A program made the position numbers and the translations under genes. Below, in pieces: positions 57,801 to 64,000 of a stretch of DNA of 64,000 bases. This DNA is from Zoroaster sp. YZ-2022 (Eukaryota > Echinodermata > Asteroidea > Forcipulatida > Zoroasteridae): contig CM055820.1 in the NCBI GenBank assembly GCA_029582265.1, positions 16,016,485 through 16,080,484 of the forward strand. Reading direction: 5' to 3'. The stretch's first letter is position 1; each line of letters begins with the position of its first letter. Below the pieces are notes generated by a model that saw only the letters and a program-made list of their open reading frames with translations, was not told the DNA's origin and searched no databases.

Positions 57801-60800
57801 AAATGTAATCATTGTAGGAAGTACATCCTAATACAATCGTAGGTTTAAATTAAATACACCTGTAAGTACCTGCTTTCCATTCAGTGTTATTATCTCACCT
57901 CTTACCTCCTTATAAATCAAACAGTCTGTCTAAGACAGATAATAATTATAGCTACCAGCAGCAACAAGGGACATCTATGGTTATAGTGTTTACAACTTAA
58001 TAGGCCCCAAGAGATGTGGATCTCTCGAGATCTACCCCATCAATCAATTTATTGTCTCTCTATTGGCAAATTATGATTGTCATTGAACCTGGGCATGTTG
58101 GCAAAAGATCATGGACTTAATGTCTAAGGGGAATTAGGCAAGGGTGTGGTAGAGGTAGTGATCCACTGGTTTAATATTATTATTTGGATCTTAGTTAGAT
58201 GGAACTCCACCAATATTCTTCATGGAGGGAAGCTTAAAGGGTGTATTTGCCATACTTAAAATTTATTACAATGTTTTCAACACAGTTGTGTGTAGTCACA
58301 AAATATGCAGTATATTCACTTGAATTTAGTATTCAAGTTGAATAATATTTCCATTCTCCAGATGCAAATATGGAAAATAAGATGTGTACTAAAAAGGGAG
58401 GTAGAAAATAGAGTGGTTCATAAGAAACCATGGTTCACCAAGAAACCACGTCCATGCACAACAAACATGGTATGCCAACTAGATGAGACTTGGTTACAGC
58501 TTCAGCAAAGCAGACAGTGCAATAAGGTGCAATTTATTAGCACATTTGCAGTGAAGTATGCACCTGCGAGTTAAGAACAGTTCTTTTAAGACCATGCGCT
58601 TCAGTCCCTGTGGAATACAATGTCATAAATGACCCAAATCCATTGTTCTTGGAGTACTGTGCCATGACAGGGGGTTATAAATACACTCCTGGCACACTTT
58701 GTGTAGGTAATAGACTTCTGATGAAACTTAAATTGACTGTGACTATTGTTATTAGTGGTGGGTCTAGACTTATTAGTCCAGTCTCTTATCAGTGCCCTCA
58801 TCTTAAAGTATCGATATTACTCATCCATTACACATCTGGTTATAATTCTCTTACTGTAAGAAAAAAAATTGTTATTCCTTTGTTATTTGGAGTCCTTTAT
58901 GAATTTATTGATCAGTAAATCTTGGTCTCTGCTGTTTTAAGTATCTGAAACTGAATTAGTTCCTGTCCCCGAGGTAGTTTTAGACAACTCAGTATAGGTG
59001 GGTGTTTCTAACATTGTATGCAATCACCTGATCCTAATAGCACCATGGCCCACTGTGCCAACCAATCAATTAGACAGGTGACATTAACAGGTATATTAGT
59101 GTTTTACCTGAAAGGGTTTGACCTTTAGAGGTAGGGGGTTTAACAAATTAAGTGTACATGTACTTCCCAGACAACAAAAGCAGGCATTCTTGTCAAGCAC
59201 TGTATGCACATGCATCCATCAAGAGTTACCTTTTTTTTTACTTTTTAATTTAATTTTTTTTTCAAACTTGATTATAAATAAGGGCCTATTAATTTTTAAG
59301 CTTGAAAATATTATGAAAACTATTTATCCATGTTGACATCACTTTTCTATCTTGTAATTTGTAATTTGTCAGTGTTTATTATACCTTTATAGGTACTTGC
59401 TTGTATATATGCTAATGAAATTTGCATATTCATGAGCAAATCAGTGATGTCACAGTAGGATCCAATGGAACGTAATGGATGATTTGTGCTGCATTAAAGT
59501 TGACTGAATTCCTCATCGTTTCAAAAGACAATTCTGTTAATATATGTGTTTTCTTATTAACCAAGTGTTTAGCTACTGTCCCAATCAGTAAACTATTTGA
59601 GGTAAACCATTGCTTTTCTTGAGCAAGGTTTGGGATGTTGAATTTGTGTACTTTCAGTGCTGCTGTAGGAATTAAGATTATTATAATGAAAATCATGGGA
59701 TCTACACCATTTTGAAGTACTCAAAGAAGGAATTTATTGGAAAATAAGAACCTTTTAATCCAGATTTTACATGTTGTTTTTATGAGAAGAGGAAATTAGA
59801 TATAATTGAATCAATTTGTACCTCTAGTACAACTAAGTTTTAGTAGTGTGCTTAATGGAGTGTCATGGCCGAGCGGTCTAGCTTACCGGACTCAAGTTCT
59901 GGTGTTAGCAGCAGAATGTGGGTTCGAATCCCGGCCGTGACACTTGTGTCCTTGAGCAAGACACTTAACCATAATTGCTTCTCTCCACCCAGGGGTTAAA
60001 TGGGTACCTGTGAGGGCAGAGTTGGTTGATTAGCCCTATATGCGCTGTAATGGCAGCAATTGAGCTGTATACTCCCCAGGGAGCTGAGATGGTTTCAGGA
60101 ATGATTTATGAGCCTTATGAGCAGGGGTAATGATATAATGCACCTTGAGCACCACTTAGTTGGTGGATACGTGCGCTATTTAAGTCCATACATTATTATT
60201 ATTATTGTTATGGCATGGGGGGCTGATGACAGATATATTTTCAACAGGCACTTTAAAAAGGTTTTCTCTATTTGTCTGCTAAGATGATAGAATAAAGTTT
60301 TTAGCCAAATCCCCCAGTCCCCTCTTCTTCTCAACTACTGCGTTTATATTTGTTGACATGGAGATAGATAAAGCCAGACTGAAGGTGTTGGCGACTTTCC
60401 AAAATCCCAAACAAAACCAGGCGGGGAGCTTGTAGACTTGACTCAGGTCTGCGATTGCTGATGGGTCAGTGGCAAACTACATGCCTCAACTAAAGTACGT
60501 TTTCAGTAGCATAACCAAATTTCCGCCCTACACATAAAGGTACCCCCAATCACATATGGCACTAAAATATATACCCTCGGCTGTACGTGGATAAAAGGAA
60601 TCTGCTTTTAGTATTGTAAGATAGTAAGTGCTAATAGATTTGACTGATTGTGTTGTTTTACAGTAAAACTCCCTCCACTTTATTGTAGGATAGTAAGTGC
60701 TAATAGATTTGACTGATTGTGTTGTTTTACAGCAAAACTCCTTCCACTTCCTGTTTGTTGGGTCCTCCAGTTGCCGGCTCCAACAGCCATAGCCCTCAGA

Positions 60801-61012
60801 AGTCAGGTTCCCAGACACCATGTACTCCCAAGAGCACCACCCCTACAACAACCCCACAGAGGAGCCAGTCTGCAACCCCAACTAAGGGCACAGCACCAGG
60901 GGCCACAGCAATGGGCGTACCTCCTCTGCCAACAAAAGTAACACCGACAGAGGAGGAGGATACATTTAAGAATCTCAAGAAGACATTTGCTAACATCTTT
61001 GGAGATCTCTGA
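39788..61012 (+). CDS. SYN: Synapsin, 3' part of gene (six coding exons)
   Basis: Synapsins are presynaptic phosphoproteins on the cytoplasmic face of synaptic vesicles; they cluster vesicles and bind ATP through an ATP-grasp-like C domain. Exons: 39788-39850, 44629-44771, 50165-50239, 53208-53310, 57044-57156, 60733-61012. All have AG/GT borders and compatible phases (0, 2, 2, 0, 2), giving 777 nt, 258 codons plus stop. Diagnostic blocks in order: [73 protein letters not shown], a D-like segment rich in P/S/T/Q, and the C-terminal [15 protein letters not shown] resembling domain E. Domains A, B and the first half of C are missing and must lie upstream of the window. The preceding intron carries antisense TIMP genes, as in vertebrates and flies. 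Family identity is certain; the exon borders are read by eye. Confidence 0.95.
40207..40736. repeat. 81-bp satellite, array 2 (six to seven copies)
   Basis: Same unit as arrays 1 and 3, with small indels between copies (for example an extra CATCA or CAGT). Lies in the synapsin intron 357 bp after window exon 1. Preceded by TTTTCACAGGTTGGTTGTTA, an uninterrupted version of the left flank of array 1. Confidence 0.95.
40737..42079. other. Synapsin intron between satellite arrays
   Basis: Includes two GTGTAGGGGNGTGGAATTCT repeats (about 40728 and 41156) and a T/AGTTT-rich region at 41580-41780. No exon or bounded element recognised. Confidence 0.5.
42080..42701. repeat. 81-bp satellite, array 3 (almost eight copies)
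   Basis: Perfect 81-bp periodicity starting GCATACTCATAGAAGCAGTT. Because 81 is a multiple of 3 and the unit has no stop in one frame per strand, it yields open frames of ~200 codons on both strands. These are repeat artefacts, with no start context or family match. Confidence 0.96.
44135..44506. mobile_element. Harbinger-like MITE (family 2) in synapsin intron
   Basis: 372 bp, ends GGCCAAAAAAAAGG and CTTTTTTGGGCC, TTA target duplication (44132-44134, 44507-44509). Its right end is 122 bp from synapsin window exon 2. Related copy at 11916-12168. Confidence 0.82.
44629..44771 (+). CDS. SYN: Synapsin exon (window exon 2)
   Basis: A 143-nt exon starting after AACAG with [19 protein letters not shown] and ending in YKAFM, with the ATG codon split AT|G by a GTAAGT donor. 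It matches the conserved C-domain stretch that follows the glycine loop and includes YDIRVQKIG. Confidence 0.94.
44900..47080. other. Synapsin intron stretch, no gene seen
   Basis: AT-rich intronic DNA with a short direct repeat (AATGCACGAAAAAA near 45620). No exon-like or bounded mobile sequence recognised. Confidence 0.45.
47216..47565 (+). mobile_element. SINE with the tRNA-Leu head and a second body type
   Basis: Head CATGGCTGAGCGGTCTAG, ACTCAAGTTCTGGTG, GTGGGTTCGAATCCCGG, then a body (AAGTAATGCACGTAAAAGAA, GGTTTCCTCAGGCTTCTGAG) unlike the other SINE copies, and an (AAT)n tail. Confidence 0.85.
47944..48179. repeat. Uninterrupted (TTC/GAA)n microsatellite, ~78 units
   Basis: 236 nt of pure CTT/TTC on the synapsin sense strand. 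It translates as poly-Phe (+) or poly-Lys (-), which is an artefact. Polypurine-polypyrimidine mirror repeats of this kind can form triplex DNA. Confidence 0.98.
49285..49560. mobile_element. MITE with TATTAAACCTAACCCC ends
   Basis: 276 bp; left TATTAAACCTAACCCC with CCTCCAAAATCCATCA, right GGAGGATTTTGATGGATTTG with GGTTAGGGTTAATA form inverted ends. Inner GTGCACTTTTGG and AAAAGTGCCCC also pair. Confidence 0.78.
50165..50239 (+). CDS. SYN: Synapsin exon (window exon 3)
   Basis: A 75-nt exon after CCCTCAG. The first base completes the split Met codon, then [19 protein letters not shown] and IAMSER follow; it ends in AG (phase 2) before GTAAGG. It corresponds to the strongly conserved RTSxSGxWKxNTGSA block of synapsins. 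Confidence 0.95.
50310..50830. repeat. Dispersed repeat with two GACCCTTATCATCATGG-type blocks
   Basis: CCTTATCATCATGGTGCAG occurs at about 50343 and 50707, and AATAGGTATACAGGGAATGT at about 50385 and 50782. The 350-bp segment between is more G/C-rich and reads as a possible insertion. Class unknown. Confidence 0.55.
50856..51095. mobile_element. MITE with TATATGTGACC ends, copy 2
   Basis: Inverted ends TATATGTGACTGGCTCTGGC plus AAAACCCAAAACTT and GTTTCGGGTTTTGTC plus AGAGCGGGTCACATAT. 240 bp, shorter than copy 1. Confidence 0.82.
51301..51505. repeat. 34-bp minisatellite, six copies
   Basis: Unit CTTATGTCCAGTGAGAGCTT then GTTGGACTTAATTG; only a G/A-C change (CAGTGAG, CAGCGAG, CAACGAG) separates copies. 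Each unit holds a small GTCCA...TGGAC inverted pair. Confidence 0.95.
52507..52539. repeat. Perfect 15-bp hairpin
   Basis: Arms ACCATGGAGGAAGGA and TCCTTCCTCCATGGT with a 3-nt loop ACA. A shorter related inverted pair occurs at about 51739-51763 (CATGGAGGGTTCCTTCCTCCATG). Confidence 0.9.
52595..52672 (+). mobile_element. Degenerate SINE 3' fragment
   Basis: AGGCACCGTCAGCACCAGTT, GGTGTATACC and TATATAAGTACACATTATT resemble the SINE 3' end and (ATT)n tail. Confidence 0.55.
53208..53310 (+). CDS. SYN: Synapsin exon (window exon 4): C-domain acidic ATP/metal site region
   Basis: A 103-nt exon after TCTACAG. It encodes [20 protein letters not shown], then [14 protein letters not shown], and ends in phase 0 before GTATGT. 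The VEAxHGKD and IIE acidic positions match the nucleotide/metal-binding end of the synapsin ATP-grasp fold. Confidence 0.95.
53607..53991. mobile_element. MITE with GGGGCCGTCCATAAAGTACG ends
   Basis: 385 bp with inverted ends GGGGCCGTCCATAAAGTACG and CGTACTTTATGGACGGCCCC; TAT on both sides (53604-53606, 53992-53994) as the likely target duplication. No coding capacity. Confidence 0.88.
54023..55655. mobile_element. IS630/Tc1-mariner-superfamily transposon with ~200-bp TIRs
   Basis: 1633 bp, TA on both sides (54021-54022, 55656-55657). Terminal inverted repeats 54023 to about 54226 and about 55453 to 55655 are ~95% alike by eye, starting CAGAGTGTTTAAAAAAAAAG and CAGGGTGTTTAAAAAAAAAG. Between them is a decayed transposase on the minus strand. 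TA target duplication is typical of the superfamily. Confidence 0.92.
54321..55401 (-). pseudogene. Broken DDE transposase (mariner/IS630-like, HTH N-terminus)
   Basis: Likely start ATG at 55401 ([11 protein letters not shown]). An N-terminal helix-turn-helix region with KSGRPR-like [11 protein letters not shown] is followed by a DDE domain: first Asp in [10 protein letters not shown], second in WAQDGAPAH, third in [16 protein letters not shown], about 36 residues after the second. Two disabling changes: a frameshift near 55000-55030, after the DLARR motif, and an in-frame TAA at 54671-54669, just before the WAQD motif. Ends TGA at 54323-54321. The element is probably inactive. The layout matches DUF4817/DDE_3-type transposases common in insects and marine invertebrates. 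Confidence 0.88.
55790..55915 (-). mobile_element. SINE head fragment, reverse orientation
   Basis: Minus-strand match to the tRNA-like head (GAACATGGGTTCGAATCC) and to GTGTCCTTGAG. Diverged, without the 3' body. Confidence 0.6.
56561..56795. mobile_element. piggyBac-like MITE, reversed and eroded copy
   Basis: Starts after TTAA (56557-56560) with CCAGTTCGCATCGGG and is the reverse complement of 8717-8970 through GGGCCCCTGTGCGGGTTTCT, GTGGCCACGTCTACCGAGCA and ATATTCCGGAGTTTCC. The far terminal repeat is lost. Confidence 0.85.
57044..57156 (+). CDS. SYN: Synapsin exon (window exon 5): end of C domain
   Basis: A 113-nt exon after TTCTTCAG. It begins [20 protein letters not shown] and continues with [17 protein letters not shown], ending in AG (phase 2) before GTAAGG. 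This is the C-terminal helix of the C domain. Confidence 0.93.
57157..59861. other. Synapsin intron, mostly unremarkable
   Basis: AT-rich intron. Contains a fragment (TTTGTGTAGGTAATAGACTT, about 58698) of the element at 38483-38940. No other exon or bounded repeat recognised. Confidence 0.5.
59862..60205 (+). mobile_element. Full-length tRNA-Leu(CAA)-derived SINE
   Basis: The 82-nt head folds as a class II tRNA: acceptor arms GTCATGG and CCGTGAC pair, the loop is ACTCAAG with anticodon CAA, and the B box is GGTTCGAATCC. The body (CTGAGATGGTTTCAGGAATG) is followed by an (ATT)n tail. Best-preserved copy in the window, in the last synapsin intron. Confidence 0.92.
60613..60750 (+). repeat. 69-bp tandem duplication of the last synapsin acceptor site
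   Basis: Copy 1 is 60613-60681 and copy 2 is 60682-60750. Both contain TAGTAAGTGCTAATAG (branch-point-like), a T-rich tract, TTTTACAG, and the first exon bases. Acceptor 1 ends at 60663 and acceptor 2 at 60732. Entry at acceptor 1 is in the same phase but reads SKTPSTLL and then TAG at 60686-60688; entry at acceptor 2 gives the full D/E exon. Only a few bases differ between the copies, so the duplication is recent or conserved. Confidence 0.9.
60733..61012 (+). CDS. SYN: Synapsin last coding exon: D-like segment plus domain-E-like tail
   Basis: A 280-nt exon giving 92 residues then TGA at 61010-61012. It opens [13 protein letters not shown], runs through a low-complexity region rich in Ser, Pro, Thr and Gln (including QRSQSATP, an R-x-x-S context of the kind phosphorylated by CaMK/PKA), and ends in [20 protein letters not shown], which resembles vertebrate domain E. 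The acceptor sits in the second copy of a 69-bp tandem duplication. The D-like region is short compared with mammalian synapsin I. Confidence 0.92.
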
Positions 61013-61176
61013 GTTGGGGGTTTGAATTAAGCAGTGCGCTCAGTCTCAAGAAGACATTTGCTAACAGCTTTGGAGATCTCTGAATTGGGGGTTTTGGACT
61101 AAGCAGTGCGCTCAGAAGATAAAGTCAGAATCTCAAGAAGATGTTTACTAACATCTTTGGAGATCTCTGAATTGGA
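60973..61176 (+). repeat. Three tandem copies of the domain-E tail coding segment
   Basis: Copies begin at 60973, 61044 and 61131, each running from TCTCAAGAAGA to GATCTCTGA and into a similar trailing sequence. Only the first is in the annotated reading frame; the others follow the stop. Copy 2 is preceded by GCGCTCAG and would be in phase with the upstream exon (S-LKKTFANSFGDL-stop, stop at 61081-61083) if that AG served as an acceptor. Copy 3 has an extra ~15-nt insertion before it and is not in phase from nearby AGs. Confidence 0.88.
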
Positions 61177-62230
61177 GGTAAATGGCTTGAGAATGAAAAC
61201 AAAAAGTAAAGGAAAAACTAAGTACCACTGGTAAAAATCCTAATCATTACTATAAATCTGATCTCTCCCACACACATCAGGCAATAAAATTAATCCAGGA
61301 GTCTAATTTTTATATTCTTACAGAGAATGAAAGACAGAAAGCTATCCTGAATTTCAACTGGGTTTTTCTAAAAGGCTGAATTTTTCCAGTCCGACTTAAT
61401 TTTTCTGTCCACTTAAGCAAATTGGATGGCTTTTCACCAGTGGTACATTATCACCAACATTTCAAAGCATTCTATGATGTTATAGTTTTTTGGGGAAATT
61501 GGGTTTATTTGATGGCATTTTATTGATGAAGTGATGTAATTTTTCAATTTTTGTGTTTTTTATATGCATATTGTTTTGTGGTATTTTCTGCTATTTAAGA
61601 ATCAAGCTAGTCAGACTATCGGGCGCCAGGTGGCCAAGCTTAGGATTTGATTTCACTAAACTCATCTTGACCCAACATCATTGAACCAATCATCAGCTTA
61701 GTTGGCTTACCTGGGTTTTTAAAACCAATTGGAGAAACTCCCAAGTACGGACTATTCATAGTGCAGCTTTGTTTTTGTTATTATTTATTAATATAAAAAA
61801 ATACAGATGAAAGTACTTTCATCAGCCAATTTGATGTTTATGAGTGCAATAAATGATATTTATATCTATCAAACAAAGAAATCTGAAATGGAATTTAAAA
61901 GTATATAAACATATATCTACTGTGATGTATTGCAATGTGTCCTTGTACTGCCTATATCATCAAAAGTCTTATAAAATTAAGTTTTAATTTTTATTATTGA
62001 AACAAACAAAAGTAATTTTTCCAGATGTCAGTTTTGAAATTTTGAAACTGTTATCCTGTTCAGTTTTTTATGAAAAACATACGTTAACTATTTGAATAGC
62101 ACAGATATTTATAAATAATCTATACAATAAAATGTTCTTTAGTTTCATGAATATTAAAAACTGGTGTGCTGTAGATGATAAACTTTGTAAATATAACGTA
62201 ACTTTTTATGATTTTAATAGAGAGTTAGCT
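61177..62230 (+). other. Probable synapsin 3' UTR and flank
   Basis: No ORF of interest. AATAAA occurs at 61283-61288 and again near 61849 and 62125; any of these could be the poly(A) signal, with no way to choose from sequence alone. Confidence 0.4.
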
Positions 62231-62405
62231 GTTGCAAACTGCTTACTAACCTAAAGGACCTGTAGTATAAATGCAAAAAACATTTTATTGGCCTTATGTT
62301 TTGAATCTAGCAGGTTCTTTCTCAAAGGTAAAATGGGACATCTGTCCCATTTTGCCTTTGAAAATGAACCTGCTAGATTCAAAACATAAGGCCAATAACA
62401 ATTTT
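62231..62405. mobile_element. Palindromic MITE (GTTTTGAACCTAGCAGG family), copy 2
   Basis: Near-perfect arms TTATGTTTTGAATCTAGCAG and CTGCTAGATTCAAAACATAA around TGGGACATCTGTCCCA. Preceded by GTTGCAAACTGCTTACTAAC shared with the copy at 21775-21955. Confidence 0.88.
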
Positions 62406-63452
62406 TTTGTTTTTATGATTTTGTTTAAAGTTGGAAGTTATAGTCATGTAGGATGTTAATATCTGTGAAGTGTGAATGTATAATTTCTTCCACATATTAA
62501 ATAACTATCTACATGTATCAAGTAATGGTTTGAAATTAATACTTTTAGATCAAGAATTTGTTGAATTAAAACATAGACAAATTCCTAAGTATTGTGAGTG
62601 TCGTCAAATTGTCATGTTCAAATAAACTATGTTGAGATCTGTTGTAATTTGGTGGAAATAATACCTTGAAAATATGTAACTACAGAAATCCAAATTTATT
62701 TCATGAGTAAAATGTTACCATGTTCAGAAAATACATTTTGACTCAGAAGTTTTTTATGTTAAATAAATTTACATTAATTGGACTTTTATCTATAATGGGA
62801 CCATTGAACCATGTAAAGGAATTCGCATCTCTTGTCCTGAAATAATTTGACTGGGTTGTTTTTAACCAAAGTTTGGTGAAAGTATTACTGCATTTCTGTG
62901 TAGTCAATTCTGGTCAAGGATGGGTTTGATCCCATCTGTCATACTGGTATCCACATAAGGTTTGTGGTATACTATGCAGATTCTCTACATGTGGGGTTTA
63001 CCTAGTAGAGTTTGGTAAGATTTAGTAAGATTTAAAAGGATTTTGTTGATCTAGAGTGCGACAGATGGGACTTGCACCAAGGAATTAACCAGAAGACAGA
63101 TTGGGTTAATAGTATAGTACTGATTTCTATAAATACTTCATGTTTATGCCACAACTTAAAATATAAACTATATGAAGTGTGGTATTTATATACTCCATGT
63201 ATTAACAAAGCAATACCATAATTATAAATATTTATGTAAAATATATAATTGTAAAATGTTATTCCTGGTGGTTAGTTGATTAATATGCAAAGTATAAATG
63301 TATTTGTGATCCCTTAATACTTAGAAAATTAATTCTTTGATAGTAATACACCTGTATAACGAGTTGATGTTCAATGAATCACTGAGTAAGGTTAATGATA
63401 TAAAGATTGCTGAGACACTCAAGTGAGCAACAAACTAATACAAATGTTATAT
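62406..63452. other. Downstream flank, nothing recognised
   Basis: AT-rich DNA with no exon, RNA gene or bounded repeat that can be supported. Confidence 0.45.
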
Positions 63453-63664
63453 ACACTGAACAAAATTATAAACGCCCCATGTGGCACTTTGAAACTTTTA
63501 TTAGCCTTAGGGGTTGCAAAATCATACAAAATTCATTTTGTTGTTCAATATGCTACAGATTACTGTCCGTTAGAACACGATAGTGGCGTCTGGCAATCAT
63601 TTAGGGTCGCCCATTACATGTTACATAAATAATTTACATGGGGCGTTTATATTTTTGCTCAGTA
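63453..63664. mobile_element. mariner-like MITE with TA target sites
   Basis: Ends CACTGAACAAAATTATAAAC plus GCCCCATG and CATGGGGC plus GTTTATATTTTTGCTCAG are inverted; TA lies at both outer edges. About 210 bp, no transposase frame. Confidence 0.85.
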
Positions 63665-64000
63665 TATGTTCACTGACACAGCTCAGCACTGTTACACAGT
63701 CTGAGGGAAAAATTCCACACATCCTGCTGCTAAGTAGTGGAGATGACATCAATTAATGATATGAATACAACATCATCATCTCCAATCATCTTCATTATCT
63801 GGGTGACCAATTCTGATCAATGATAAAGTGTTCAATTGCATAGTAAGACTTGTAGCTTTGCATGGTGAAAAGGATAAGTAAATGATAAATACTAGAGTTT
63901 CAATGACTGCATAGAAGTGATGTTTCTTAAACCTACAGCTTTACTCAATCCTAAACATTCCTGACATCATGCATCTAGTAGCTCTAGTTACAAAATACAT

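Noticed and set aside
60796..60996. Minus-strand frame opposite the last synapsin exon
   Set aside because: A shadow of the Pro/Ser/Thr-rich coding strand.

Overview
The window is eukaryotic. It has spliced genes with GT/AG introns, an AT-rich background, dense short transposons (MITEs), tRNA-derived SINEs, microsatellites and minisatellites. The gene content and the two-domain TIMPs fit an invertebrate deuterostome, an echinoderm or close relative being most likely. No taxon-specific marker settles this.

Two gene systems are interleaved. (1) On the + strand, positions 39788-61012 hold the last six coding exons of a synapsin gene: the second half of the ATP-grasp C domain, then a short Pro/Ser/Thr/Gln-rich segment and a domain-E-like tail. 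Upstream synapsin exons are not seen, so the first ~39.8 kb is probably one very large synapsin intron. (2) On the - strand, inside that presumed intron, lies a cluster of three tissue inhibitor of metalloproteinases (TIMP) genes, all transcribed opposite to synapsin. In order of transcription they are TIMP-A (26432-22317, complete, four exons), TIMP-B (12443-10869, three exons found, C-terminal exon not found) and TIMP-C (2320-16, complete, four exons). This is the ancient synapsin/TIMP nested arrangement known from vertebrates and Drosophila, here with a local TIMP expansion. The three paralogs share intron phases (1,1,0) but differ at the inhibitory N-terminus. Only TIMP-A places the Cys-x-Cys directly at the predicted signal-peptide cleavage site. 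TIMP-C has about ten extra residues before it, and TIMP-B has a Cys-x-x-x-Cys instead.

The synapsin 3' end is unusual. The acceptor of the last exon lies in a 69-bp tandem duplication; using the first copy would give a short isoform ending in a premature stop and lacking domain E. The sequence encoding the domain-E tail is repeated twice more in the 3' UTR.

The rest is intronic and intergenic DNA full of repeats: an 81-bp satellite in three arrays, a 487-bp unit present three times, Harbinger-like, piggyBac-like and mariner-like MITEs with visible target-site duplications, a decayed IS630/Tc1-mariner-type transposon with ~200-bp terminal inverted repeats nested in a SINE, and a ~236-bp uninterrupted TTC/GAA repeat in a synapsin intron.
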